NCBI GenBank assembly: GCA_026414605.1
Contig: JAOAIP010000037.1
Location: forward strand, 1-64,000
Length of the DNA stretch: 64,000 nt
Source of the DNA: Bacteroidia bacterium
GTDB lineage: Bacteria > Bacteroidota > Bacteroidia > B-17B0 > Aurantibacillaceae
Direction of reading: 5' to 3'
Below the pieces are notes generated by a model. That model was given only the letters and a program-made list of their open reading frames with translations. It was not told the origin of the DNA and did no database searches. The position numbers were made by a program, and so were the translations under genes. Shown here piece after piece: positions 34,635 to 43,600 of this stretch (positions are counted from its first letter, which is position 1; each line of letters opens with the position of its first letter).

Positions 34635-36245
34635 ATGAGAAAGAAAATTTTATTTTTATTATTTAAGACATGTATAGTGGGTATAAATTTCTTTTTTTTA
34701 ATGAATGCTCAAAATTCTGTATTAACTTACACTCCTACTTGGGCGGATGATATTGCTCCTATTTTTTACAATCATTGTACTACTTGTCATCATACAGGAG
34801 GGATAGCTCCCTTTTCATTAATTGATTACAATTCGGCATTCATATATAGAAACAGTATAAAATATGATGTATTAAATGGTAAGATGCCTCCTTGGCCACC
34901 TGATACTTCTTATACTCGTTTCATTGGTGAAAGAATTTTAAGTCAACAAGAAATTCAAAAAATAGTAGATTGGGTTAATGGTGGTGCTCCTCAAGGTAAT
35001 ATCAATAATGCTCCCCCTGCACCTACATATACTAATACCTATCATTTACCAGGTACTCCTGATTTAGAAATTAAAATTCCTCAGTATACCAGTAAAGCCA
35101 CCACATACGATGAATATGTTTGTTTTTCAATACCATTAAATAATTCTAATTTAAGATACATTAAAGCGGTAGAAATTGTGCCGGGGAACCAATCTATTGT
35201 TCATCACGTAATACTTACAGCAGATACAAGTAGTTCTAAGCCATCTTCTGTTACCATTGATACTAATTGTTATTCTATTCCTAATCCTAACTCTCAAATT
35301 GGAATAGCTGGATATGATCCTGGGGCAGGACCGGTTGTGTTACCATCTATCTCGCCTTATAAATTTGGTATTCCGCTTTATCCTAATTCTAACTTAGTAT
35401 TTCAAATACATTATCCTAAAGGGTCGGTAGGCAAATTAGATAGTACAAAAGTAAGATTGTATTTCTATCCTATCAATGAAACAGGCATTAGAACCGTTTA
35501 TACACTTCCAGCATTATACAATGGAAATTTAGTCATACCTCCTAATACAATTCAAACCTTCACTAATGAGTGTCCTTCTTCGGGTAGTTATTCTAATTGC
35601 ATTATTCCATTTGATTTTACCTTTTTGGCTAGCAATCCACATCAACATCTTATTGGAAAAAGTATAGTCAATTTTGCTGTCTCACCTAATTTACAGGATA
35701 CTATCAAACTTATACGAATTAATAATTGGAATTTTAAGTGGCAAGGTTATTATTGGTATAAAAAACCTATTAAAGTTCCTGCGGGATACAAATTAGTTGG
35801 TTTTCATACTTATGATAATACTTCATCTAACCCCAATAATCCATATAATCCACCTGATACTATTAAGGTAGGATATCAAACAACCGACGAGATGTTCTTT
35901 GATTCATTTGTACTTACTTATTATTTACCTGGAGATGAAAATATTAATATGGATAGTTTAATGACTGTTTCTGTAAAAGAATTTTATGAAAAACAAACTT
36001 TGAAAGGAGAATTAATAATTTATCCAAATCCTTGTGAAAATTATGTTTATGTTGAAATAAACAGAAATAAAGTATTTTCAGTTAGAATTAGAGATTTATC
36101 CGGAAAAGTTTTAAAAGATGAAAAAGTTTTTAATGGTCATAATTTAATAAATCTTTCTGAATTGAGTAATGGCTTGTATTTTGTTGAACTATGGAATGGT
36201 AGTTATTTGGAAGATATTAAAAAAGTGGTTGTTTTAAAAAAGTAA
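34635..36245 (+). CDS. Cytochrome c / copper type II monooxygenase-like fusion with T9SS sorting tail
   Basis: The 536-residue secreted protein has a signal peptide (residues 1-25). A cytochrome c module follows, with CTTCHH at 48-53 and a Met in GKMPPWPPD. Next is a two-domain region like PHM/DBH copper monooxygenases. All six expected copper ligands can be placed: His190, His191 (SIVHHVILT) and His259 (QIHYP) for CuH, and His336, His338 (NPHQHLIGKS) and Met420 (TTDEMFFDSF) for CuM. Spacings agree with peptidylglycine hydroxylating monooxygenase. A T9SS type A tail follows (IIYPNPCENYVYVEI, NGLYFVEL). The heme could deliver electrons to the copper centre in place of ascorbate. The substrate is unknown. 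Confidence 0.85.
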   Translation: MRKKILFLLFKTCIVGINFFFLMNAQNSVLTYTPTWADDIAPIFYNHCTTCHHTGGIAPFSLIDYNSAFIYRNSIKYDVLNGKMPPWPPDTSYTRFIGERILSQQEIQKIVDWVNGGAPQGNINNAPPAPTYTNTYHLPGTPDLEIKIPQYTSKATTYDEYVCFSIPLNNSNLRYIKAVEIVPGNQSIVHHVILTADTSSSKPSSVTIDTNCYSIPNPNSQIGIAGYDPGAGPVVLPSISPYKFGIPLYPNSNLVFQIHYPKGSVGKLDSTKVRLYFYPINETGIRTVYTLPALYNGNLVIPPNTIQTFTNECPSSGSYSNCIIPFDFTFLASNPHQHLIGKSIVNFAVSPNLQDTIKLIRINNWNFKWQGYYWYKKPIKVPAGYKLVGFHTYDNTSSNPNNPYNPPDTIKVGYQTTDEMFFDSFVLTYYLPGDENINMDSLMTVSVKEFYEKQTLKGELIIYPNPCENYVYVEINRNKVFSVRIRDLSGKVLKDEKVFNGHNLINLSELSNGLYFVELWNGSYLEDIKKVVVLKK

Positions 36246-36273
36246 ATTTTTCTTGTATTAAAATGTATCATTT

Positions 36274-37251
36274 ATGAATATCATTAGTAAATTTAAATTA
36301 TTCGCAAGTGTAGGAGTGGGAATTACTTTTTCATTATTAAATTTTAATTGCTCATCCAACTCTAATAATGAGAGTTCAAGTTCTGACACATCAAAGTTAT
36401 CACCGCACATTTTTGTTTTTGGCGGTAAAGATAAAAGGAATATGGTAAGCTCTACGGATGGTTATAATCCTGAAACAAATACTTGGACTTCTTTTAGACG
36501 AATGCCAGAACCAAGAGTAGGTTCTTGTGCTGTTTCATACAAAAATAAAATTTTTGTTATCGGTGGATGGAAAGGAAATGTTACGAATAATAATGACGTG
36601 TTTTATCCAGAGAAAAATTCATGGGAAACAAAAGCCCCAATGATTACGCCAAGAATAAGTTTTGGGGCAACATGCTTTAATGACAAGATTTATGTTATTG
36701 GAGGATGGAGAAACAATAGTTCAGGTGTTAACGAAGAATATGACATTATTCAAGATAAATGGACGGCTAAAACCCCAATGCCCACTTTTAGAGAAGCATT
36801 AGGTGTAGCTGTTGCTGATAGTTTAATTTTTGCTATCGGAGGCATAAACAAAGATTCAGTATTGAATGTCAATGAAGCTTATAATCCCCTAACAGATAAA
36901 TGGGAACAAAAAGCCCCTATGCCTACCCCAAGATTTGGTGTGGGAATAGCTACGGTTAATAATCTTATTTATGTAATAGGAGGTTCAAACTCAAAAAAAT
37001 CATTAAATATAGTAGAAATGTATGATCCAAAATTAAATAAATGGACAACCAAATCCCCTATGCTTACTGCAAGACAAGGGATGGCAGTAGCAGTATTAAA
37101 TGATTTAATTTACGTGATAGGGGGGCAAATTAATGATACAACTATTACTGATATAGTAGAGGTATATGATCCTATTCAAGATAAATGGCAAAGTAAAGCC
37201 CCTATACCTACCAAACGTTCTGATGCCTGTGCTGCTTCCTATAATCCTTAA
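36274..37251 (+). CDS. Kelch-repeat beta-propeller lipoprotein
   Basis: The 325-residue protein has a signal peptide ending FNCSS, a lipobox, so it is probably lipid-anchored. About six Kelch repeats follow, each with a Gly-Gly strand and a spaced Tyr/Trp pair: IFVIGGWKG, IYVIGGWRNN, IFAIGGINK, IYVIGGSN, IYVIGGQIN, alternating with YNPETNTW, YDPKLNKW and YDPIQDKW. Six such repeats make a closed propeller that usually binds protein or sugar ligands. It lies 28 bp after the copper monooxygenase gene, which suggests a partner role in the same complex. No catalytic residues are recognised. Confidence 0.9.
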   Translation: MNIISKFKLFASVGVGITFSLLNFNCSSNSNNESSSSDTSKLSPHIFVFGGKDKRNMVSSTDGYNPETNTWTSFRRMPEPRVGSCAVSYKNKIFVIGGWKGNVTNNNDVFYPEKNSWETKAPMITPRISFGATCFNDKIYVIGGWRNNSSGVNEEYDIIQDKWTAKTPMPTFREALGVAVADSLIFAIGGINKDSVLNVNEAYNPLTDKWEQKAPMPTPRFGVGIATVNNLIYVIGGSNSKKSLNIVEMYDPKLNKWTTKSPMLTARQGMAVAVLNDLIYVIGGQINDTTITDIVEVYDPIQDKWQSKAPIPTKRSDACAASYNP

Positions 37252-37287
37252 GTTTTTAAGAATAAATTATTTCAAATCAAGAAATAT

Positions 37288-37854
37288 ATGATAAAAAAAA
37301 CATTGCTTTTATTTGTTAGTTTTACATTTCATTTAATTTCATTTAAATCATTCTCACAAGATATTTATGTGGGAAAAGAAAAATCAACAACTATTACTTT
37401 TTTATCTGTAGCCCCTTTAGAAAAAATTACATCTACCAATAAAGCCGCTATTCCTGTTTTTAACTCATCTACGGGAGATTTTCAAATACGAATACCAATG
37501 CGTCAATTTGAATTTCAAAATCAACAAATGAAAGAGCATTTTAATGAAAATTTTGTAGAAAGTGAAAAGTATCCATATTGTGTCTTTAAAGGAAAATCTA
37601 ATGTTACTAATTTTGAAGAAGGTAAAGAATATACTGTAACAATATCTGGAATTATTGAGTTACATGGTGTTAAAAAAGAATTAAGTGTAACAGGACAAGT
37701 CAAAAAACAAAATAATTCACTTTTTATGAATGCAAGTTTTGATATTGTTCTTGCTGATTTTAATATTGAGATTCCAAAATTACTTTCTGATAACATTGCC
37801 AAGCAAGTCAAAGTAACTTTTAATAGTGAACTCGTAGAATACAAGAAAAAATAA
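37288..37854 (+). CDS. Secreted YceI-like protein (paralogue 2)
   Basis: The 188-residue protein has a signal peptide (LLLFVSFTFHLISFKSFSQ) and a YceI-like beta-barrel. STTITFLSVAPLEKITSTN, MKEHFNENFVESEKYPYCVF, VTNFEEGKEYTVTISGIIEL, HGVKKELSVTGQVKK and ADFNIEIPKLL can be read in order. It is a close paralogue of the protein at 33848-34417. It ends 4 bp before the DUF5777 beta-barrel gene, the partner commonly found beside such YceI proteins in Bacteroidota. A lipid or quinone-like ligand is plausible but unproven. Confidence 0.83.
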   Translation: MIKKTLLLFVSFTFHLISFKSFSQDIYVGKEKSTTITFLSVAPLEKITSTNKAAIPVFNSSTGDFQIRIPMRQFEFQNQQMKEHFNENFVESEKYPYCVFKGKSNVTNFEEGKEYTVTISGIIELHGVKKELSVTGQVKKQNNSLFMNASFDIVLADFNIEIPKLLSDNIAKQVKVTFNSELVEYKKK

Positions 37855-37858
37855 TTAG

Positions 37859-38824
37859 ATGATGAATAGAAAAGTATTTTCTTTGTTCCTAATAATTTTA
37901 ATTTTTCTTTCACAACTATTTTCTCAAGAAGATGATTTGCTAAAACTTGTTGAAGATATTGAAAAATCAGGGAAAAATAGAGAGTATGTCTTTGCTACTT
38001 GGAAAGCATATCGTTTAGGAAATGCTCAAACCACTGAAACCGTCAAAAAAAATCATTTGGAATATCGCATCTTGCACCGCTTTGGAAATGTAGCAGATGC
38101 AAATAAAACACTCAATCAGATTGCTCACACTGCTTTTGGGCTTGACGCGGCTAATGATATTAGAATGTCTTTGGAATATGGTATCACTAATGATATTACA
38201 ATAGCGTTAGGAAGAAGTCGTGTCAATGAATTGGTAGATTTATCGGCTAAATGGCGTTTTTTGAAACAAACTACGGACTTCAAAATCCCCGTGAGTATTG
38301 CTTTATTTTCAAGTATGGGTTATACGACAATGAGTCCCGACCGTTTGTATGCGAATGTCGCTGTAAAAAACTTTCCAACAAGAGAAGCACATCGTATCAA
38401 TTATGTAACTCAACTCATTATTGCCAGTAAATTAAATTCTTGGTTGTCATTAGAACTCTTGCCTACTTGGTTGCATAGAAATTTTATCGTGCAAACATTT
38501 AATCCGAATACAGGGCGAGAAGATGGTAATGATTATCCTATTTTAGGAATAGCAGGACGTATTAAGTTAAGCCATCGTGTTACATTTTTCGCAGATTATT
38601 TTTACAACTTTCATCCTTATTTCAAAGATAATCCAAATGTTTTTATGCCTTTATCTGTTGGATTTGAAATAGAAACGGGCGGACACGTTTTTACTTTGTT
38701 TTTTGCTAATAATTCTGCTATTGTAGAAAATAATTTTTTAGTTAGTACAACAGATACTTGGAGTAAAGCACAAATTAAATTTAGTTTTTGCATCTCTCGT
38801 ACTTTTTCGTTGAAAAAAGAGTAA
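37859..38824 (+). CDS. DUF5777-family outer-membrane beta-barrel protein
   Basis: The protein is 321 residues with a signal peptide (FSLFLIILIFLSQLFSQ). Family traits are FATWKAYRLGNAQTTET, LEYRILHRFGNV, FGLDAANDIRMSLEYGI, LGRSRVNELVDLSAKWRFL and a C-terminal FSFCISRTF with aromatic barrel-closing character. DUF5777 proteins are predicted transmembrane beta-barrels, regularly encoded beside cytochromes and YceI proteins. It is the last gene of the envelope redox locus, and it overlaps no other gene. It could link surface-exposed redox proteins with periplasmic ones; this is inference from context. Confidence 0.83.
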   Translation: MMNRKVFSLFLIILIFLSQLFSQEDDLLKLVEDIEKSGKNREYVFATWKAYRLGNAQTTETVKKNHLEYRILHRFGNVADANKTLNQIAHTAFGLDAANDIRMSLEYGITNDITIALGRSRVNELVDLSAKWRFLKQTTDFKIPVSIALFSSMGYTTMSPDRLYANVAVKNFPTREAHRINYVTQLIIASKLNSWLSLELLPTWLHRNFIVQTFNPNTGREDGNDYPILGIAGRIKLSHRVTFFADYFYNFHPYFKDNPNVFMPLSVGFEIETGGHVFTLFFANNSAIVENNFLVSTTDTWSKAQIKFSFCISRTFSLKKE

Positions 38825-38903
38825 GACGGTTATTGCTCATCTTTATTAGAAAATAGATTAGAAGTTAGCCACATCCTTTTTCTGTAGAATAATTGCGTAA
38901 ATT

Positions 38904-38927
38904 AGCCCCTTTGTATAATTCGGGGCT
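38904..38927 (+). promoter_or_regulatory. GC hairpin directly against the nnrD start codon
   Basis: AGCCCC (38904-38909) and GGGGCT (38922-38927) can pair around a 12-nt loop, and the right arm ends at the base before ATG 38928. In such AT-rich DNA a six-pair stem (five of them G-C) covering the ribosome-landing region is unusual and could limit translation. Confidence 0.4.
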
Positions 38928-40442
38928 ATGAAATTACTGAGTGCTTCGCAAATTAAAGAAGTGGATAAATGTTCTATATTAAAGCAAGGTATAACATCCT
39001 TGGAGTTGATGGAAAGGGCGGCTTCAATGTTTGTTCAAGAATCTTTGAAACACATTCATCCAAATAATAAAATTCATATCTATTGTGGCAAAGGCAATAA
39101 TGGTGGAGATGGTTTAGTAGCAGCGAGAAAATTAAATCAACTTGGTTTTGAAGTAATTGTTTTTATTGTTCAACATTCTCCAAACGCATCAGAAGATTTT
39201 CAAAAAAATTTTGATAGATTAAAAACAACGAATGTTCAATTGATTGATGTTTTTAGTGAAAATGACTTTATAGATATTGACGATAAAAGCAACATTATAT
39301 GCATTGATGCCATACTTGGAAGTGGCGTTAATAAGCCGAGTTCAGGAATTATCAAGCAAGTGATTGATTTTATCAATCAAAATTATTCTACTATCATTAG
39401 CATAGATGTACCATCAGGTCTCTTTTTAGATTCGCTTAATCATCCCAATGATAGTATTATAAAAGCCCATTATACTTTTACTTTTCAATTACCTAAATTA
39501 AGTTTTTTCCTTCCTGAAAATCAGCAATTTGTTGGAAATTGGACGGTGGTAGATATTGGATTATCACAAGAATGTATTGATGCACAAGATACTTTTTATT
39601 ACACCATAGATGATTCATTGATTAAGTCCATTTATATTCCAAGAGAAAATTATAAGGCAAAATGGGATTATGGTCATTGTTTGATTATTGCGGGTTCAAT
39701 GAATATGCCAGGTGCAGCAATGCTTTGTTCTGCTGCTGCATTAAGAAGTGGCTGTGGTTTAGTAAGCATTCATAGCGTAGAGTCGGTAGTTAATAAAGTT
39801 GTATCAAAGTTTCCTGAATGCATCATTAGTATTGATAATGGAACAGAATACATTAGTAAAATACCAAGTGATTTAAGAAGATATTCAGCCATTGCTTTTG
39901 GTTGTGGCATTGGCAGTTCTTTTGATTTTCCGGACTGTTTACTTAATTTATTTCAATCGGTAGACCAACAAAAATTGGTGATAGATGCAGATGGATTGAA
40001 TGCTCTTGCAAAGAAACCACAGTATTTGAATTTTTTACCAAAGAATCAAGTGATACTCACACCACATATTAAGGAGTTTGACCGAATTTTTAGGTTGCAC
40101 GAAAATCATTATGAACGTTTGAAAACTGCTATACAACAAGCCACATCACTGCAATGTGTCATTGTTTTGAAATCGCATCATACGGCAGTGATTACTCCAT
40201 CAGGAAAAGTTTATTTTAATACTATTGTCAATAGCGGATTAGCAAAAGGCGGCAGTGGTGATGTATTAACAGGATTAATAGCAGGATTATGTGCCCGAGG
40301 GTATTCTATTGAAAACGCAGCGATATTGGGTGTTTATATTCATTCATTGGCGGCACAATTGGCAATAAAGGATATTCATCCTGAATGTTTATTGCCCGAA
40401 GATGTATTAAACTATTTTTCAAAAGCATTCTTTGAGATTTAA
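38928..40442 (+). CDS. nnrD: Bifunctional NAD(P)HX epimerase / ADP-dependent NAD(P)HX dehydratase
   Basis: The 504-residue metabolite-repair enzyme restores hydrated, damaged NADH and NADPH. The N-terminal YjeF_N epimerase (residues ~1-215) shows IYCGKGNNGGDGLVAARKL and ISIDVPSGL with the catalytic Asp. The C-terminal ribokinase-like dehydratase shows GHCLIIAGSMNMPGAAMLCS, VIDADGLNAL, ILTPHIKEF and NSGLAKGGSGDVLTGLIAGL, which holds the catalytic Asp. The fused form is the usual bacterial arrangement. It is separated from the upstream locus by ~100 bp and followed by the WG-repeat gene after 20 bp. Confidence 0.94.
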   Translation: MKLLSASQIKEVDKCSILKQGITSLELMERAASMFVQESLKHIHPNNKIHIYCGKGNNGGDGLVAARKLNQLGFEVIVFIVQHSPNASEDFQKNFDRLKTTNVQLIDVFSENDFIDIDDKSNIICIDAILGSGVNKPSSGIIKQVIDFINQNYSTIISIDVPSGLFLDSLNHPNDSIIKAHYTFTFQLPKLSFFLPENQQFVGNWTVVDIGLSQECIDAQDTFYYTIDDSLIKSIYIPRENYKAKWDYGHCLIIAGSMNMPGAAMLCSAAALRSGCGLVSIHSVESVVNKVVSKFPECIISIDNGTEYISKIPSDLRRYSAIAFGCGIGSSFDFPDCLLNLFQSVDQQKLVIDADGLNALAKKPQYLNFLPKNQVILTPHIKEFDRIFRLHENHYERLKTAIQQATSLQCVIVLKSHHTAVITPSGKVYFNTIVNSGLAKGGSGDVLTGLIAGLCARGYSIENAAILGVYIHSLAAQLAIKDIHPECLLPEDVLNYFSKAFFEI

Positions 40443-40462
40443 GATATTTAATTGAAATTAAA

Positions 40463-42544
40463 ATGAAAAACTGTAAAATTCTATATGCTATTTTTTTGTT
40501 TCTTACTTTAATAAGCGAATCTATTTTTTCACAATCTTTGAATAAACTTACTGAATCCATTGTCAATTATGATTATTATCATACATTGCTGTATTCAAGG
40601 AAGTTGCTAAAAAACAAAAAGAAACTTTCTGCAGCAAGTTATGCTATAGCGTATGTGTATTATCAAAAATTTCAACCATTTCATCATCTTGATAGTGCGG
40701 ATAAATACATTCATTTATCAATTATTAATTATCCCCAAAAACCGTACATTACAAAATATCTTGTTATAGATAGTGCTGCCATTTATACATTGTATGATAG
40801 CATCACTCATGCCCAATTTCAAAAAATAAGATACAATATTCAACCTTATGTTTATGACCAATTTATTAGTCAACATCCTTTTGTGCGAAAAGAAGTAAAA
40901 GACATTATTAGAAAACATCAATATCAAAAGATAATTGAATATGCACAAACTATCAATAAAAGTGATACTACCTTTTATTTAATCACTCAATATCCGCAGC
41001 ATCCATCTATAAATTATTTGCATCAATTGTTGGACAAACAAATCTATCTTGAGTCAACACAACATCATACGGCTGCTGAATATCTCTTGTTTTTAAGACA
41101 ATATCCAAAAAGTTCTTATAGAGAAATGGCATTGCAAAATTTATTGGACATTTATATCAAAGAAAAAAATACGGCAGGGTTATTATCGTATGCAAGAGAA
41201 TTTTCAAAAGATAAATTCTATTCTGAACAAGCGTGGAAATGGCTATTTGCTTACACTGTCAAACGGTTTAATACAGAAGAATTGGAAAAGTTTATGCAAG
41301 AATATCCTGATTTTCCTTTCAAGCAAGAAGTGATTGAAGAAATGGAAATGGCTTCACAAATTTTAATTCCATTAACAGATACTACGGGAATGGTTGGATT
41401 TATTGACACTTCGGGAAGATTTATTATACCGCCAATTTATGATGCTGTTACTTCTTTCAAAGAAAATGTAGCAGTTGTTTTTTTGAATGATACAGCGTAT
41501 TTTATCAATAAGAAAAATCAAAAAATTTTTCAAAAAGGATTTCAAGATGCATATCCTTTTTTTAATGGCTATGCCCCTGTGTATGATGGGAATCATTGGT
41601 ATTTTGTAAATAGATTAGGCGTAAAGCAATCTGAAGAATTTGAATGGTTAAGTGAATTATCGCCTGATAATAATTATTTATTCAAGCAAAATGGAAAATA
41701 TGGTTTGTGCGACTATAAGGGACAAATTATTTTGAATGCTCAATTTGAAAAATTAGGTGATTTTGAAAATCATTTAGCGTATTATGTAGAAAATAACTTT
41801 TATGGATTAGTGAAAGATAATGGTAAAGTATATCCTGCAAAATATCAGTGGATTTCGGCATTTTACAGAGAGGTAGCCATAGTAAAGCAAAACAATTTTT
41901 ATGGGTTAATAAACTCAAGTGATGAGATAGTATTGCCGATAGATTATGATTTGATATTTCATTGTGTAGATGATATTTATTTTGTAGTTAAAAATAAAAA
42001 ATATGGATATTACAGTGTTTCTGAAAAGTGCTTTATTTATGACATAAAATGGGATTATATTAAAAATACGGATACAAAAAATTTTACGAATGGAAATTAT
42101 TTTAAATTGATTCAGCAAAATAAAGTATTTGTTGGAAGTAGAAATGGTGTGTTGATAAATAAAAAGCCCTTTCAAGATGCTTTAATTGCAAATGCTTTTG
42201 TTTTGGTAAAGGATAAAAACAAATGGGCGATGCTTACAAATCTTGATAAAATAAATGCTTTACAGTTTATTTATTCTAATGTTGTTGTATGTGCCAATCA
42301 AACACTCATAGCAGAATTTCAAAACAAATTTATAATATTGGATAATAAAGGGAATAAACGCTATGAGACAATTTATCCATTAAAATATATTCAAAAGAAT
42401 TTTTATTTTGAAGAAATGGATGAAGATGGAAAAATTATTGATGATAAGGGACAGTCCATCATTGGTAATGTTGAAAATTATTCTACTTTTGATAAGTATA
42501 TCATTGTTACATTAAAAGATAAAAAGATAAAAGTTATACATTAA
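40463..42544 (+). CDS. Secreted WG-repeat protein
   Basis: The 693-residue protein has a signal peptide (ILYAIFLFLTLISESIFSQ). The N-terminal ~280 residues are helical with repeat-like pairs (IINYPQKPYITKYL, FLRQYPKSSYREMALQNLL), resembling TPR/Sel1-type solenoids. The C-terminal part contains WG (KWG) beta-repeats: TGMVGFIDTSGRFIIPPIYD, KYGLCDYKGQIILNAQFEKL, FYGLVKDNGKVYPAKY and FYGLINSSDEIVLPIDYD. WG repeats are widespread in Bacteroidota surface proteins and of unknown biochemical role. It is co-directional with nnrD, but no functional link is evident. Confidence 0.82.
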   Translation: MKNCKILYAIFLFLTLISESIFSQSLNKLTESIVNYDYYHTLLYSRKLLKNKKKLSAASYAIAYVYYQKFQPFHHLDSADKYIHLSIINYPQKPYITKYLVIDSAAIYTLYDSITHAQFQKIRYNIQPYVYDQFISQHPFVRKEVKDIIRKHQYQKIIEYAQTINKSDTTFYLITQYPQHPSINYLHQLLDKQIYLESTQHHTAAEYLLFLRQYPKSSYREMALQNLLDIYIKEKNTAGLLSYAREFSKDKFYSEQAWKWLFAYTVKRFNTEELEKFMQEYPDFPFKQEVIEEMEMASQILIPLTDTTGMVGFIDTSGRFIIPPIYDAVTSFKENVAVVFLNDTAYFINKKNQKIFQKGFQDAYPFFNGYAPVYDGNHWYFVNRLGVKQSEEFEWLSELSPDNNYLFKQNGKYGLCDYKGQIILNAQFEKLGDFENHLAYYVENNFYGLVKDNGKVYPAKYQWISAFYREVAIVKQNNFYGLINSSDEIVLPIDYDLIFHCVDDIYFVVKNKKYGYYSVSEKCFIYDIKWDYIKNTDTKNFTNGNYFKLIQQNKVFVGSRNGVLINKKPFQDALIANAFVLVKDKNKWAMLTNLDKINALQFIYSNVVVCANQTLIAEFQNKFIILDNKGNKRYETIYPLKYIQKNFYFEEMDEDGKIIDDKGQSIIGNVENYSTFDKYIIVTLKDKKIKVIH

Positions 42545-42607
42545 TTACAATTGGGTTAAACCAACAGTTACAATTAAAAAACTCTTTTGTTTTTAATCGA
42601 TTGACCA

Positions 42608-43258
42608 TTAAGGAATATGAATATACTTGTGAGTTTGAATACTTAATCGCCACTCTGTATGTGCCTGAATGTATTCTATAATTTTTGGTAATAACTCATC
42701 TTTTTTGCTCCATTCAGGTTGAAGAAATAAATGACAATGTGCAGAAACATATTGTCGCATTTCTTCTGCAAAAACAAAATCGTGATGATTATAAACGATT
42801 ACTTTCAATTCATTGGCTTTAAGAAAATTTTCTAATAATGGTCTTTGTTTTTTTTTAGGGGAAAGACAAATCCAATCAAACTCTCCTTTAATAGGATACG
42901 CACCTGATGTTTCAAGAAAAATACTGATTTGATGGGCTTTTAATTTTTGTGTCAATGGTAAAAGATTGTATTGTGTGGGCTCTCCACCTGTAATTACTAC
43001 GGCATTTGCTTTAATGTTTAAAACATTTTGAACAATAGAATCTACATCTACAATTGGATGCTTTTCTGCATCCCAACTTTCTTTGACATCACACCAATGG
43101 CAGCCAATATCACATCCGCCAATGCGAATAAAATAAGCGGCTTTCCCTGTATTATATCCTTCTCCTTGTAAAGAATAAAATTCTTCCATTACAGGCAAAT
43201 GCGTTCCTGCTTCTACTAATTTTATTTTGGTTTTTGTATCCAATGTTTTTGCTGACAA
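42608..43258 (-). CDS. queE: 7-carboxy-7-deazaguanine synthase
   Basis: The radical SAM enzyme (up to 216 residues) forms the 7-deazapurine ring on the way to queuosine. It has the CxxxCxxC-type cluster in RIGGCDIGCHWCDVKESWD, with MEEFYSLQGEGYNTG before it and VVITGGEPTQYNLLPL after it. The C-terminal ELKVIVYNHHDF and LFLQPEWSKKDELL match the short Bacteroidota form. The start is uncertain. The frame opens at a TTG (43258) that is itself inside a TACATTTG -7-like sequence (43256-43263), so a downstream codon such as TTG 43243 or ATG 43189 may be used. Confidence 0.9.
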   Translation of the reverse strand: MSAKTLDTKTKIKLVEAGTHLPVMEEFYSLQGEGYNTGKAAYFIRIGGCDIGCHWCDVKESWDAEKHPIVDVDSIVQNVLNIKANAVVITGGEPTQYNLLPLTQKLKAHQISIFLETSGAYPIKGEFDWICLSPKKKQRPLLENFLKANELKVIVYNHHDFVFAEEMRQYVSAHCHLFLQPEWSKKDELLPKIIEYIQAHTEWRLSIQTHKYIHIP

Positions 43259-43263
43259 ATGTA

Positions 43264-43575
43264 AGGAAATGATAGTATTTTAGATGAAATCATTTTTTTA
43301 GTGGAATGAATATGTAATGTTTAATATCAAATTGAAATTACTTATGTTATTTTTACCACAAAGAACACATTAGTAAAAAAGTGGAAAGTAGAAAGTGAAA
43401 AGTTACAAGTTTGAAAGTAAAAGGAAATATTTTTCAATATAATGATGTAGCATTTTAATACTTTTCACTTTCAATTTTCAACGAATTATTTTCTTTGTGA
43501 TTAAATTTGTGGTATTTAGGCATTTACAAAATTTTATAATTAAAAATTGTAGTTGTTATACAATATCAAATGTTG
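43264..43575. repeat. Spacer with inverted dispersed repeat
   Basis: No gene is seen. The block from ~43355 to 43515 starts with TTACCACAAAGAACACATT and ends with CTTTGTGATTAAATTTGTGG. Inside, GTAGAAAGTGAAAAGTT faces ACTTTTCACTTTC, giving a nested inverted repeat able to fold as a long hairpin. The same word families occur in several other spacers of this window. Confidence 0.55.
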
Positions 43576-43583
43576 TATTTTTG
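43576..43583 (+). promoter_or_regulatory. -7 promoter element of the TPR protein gene
   Basis: TATTTTTG matches TAnnTTTG, 17 nt before ATG 43601. Confidence 0.5.
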
Positions 43584-43600
43584 GGCAAAATTGAATCAAA

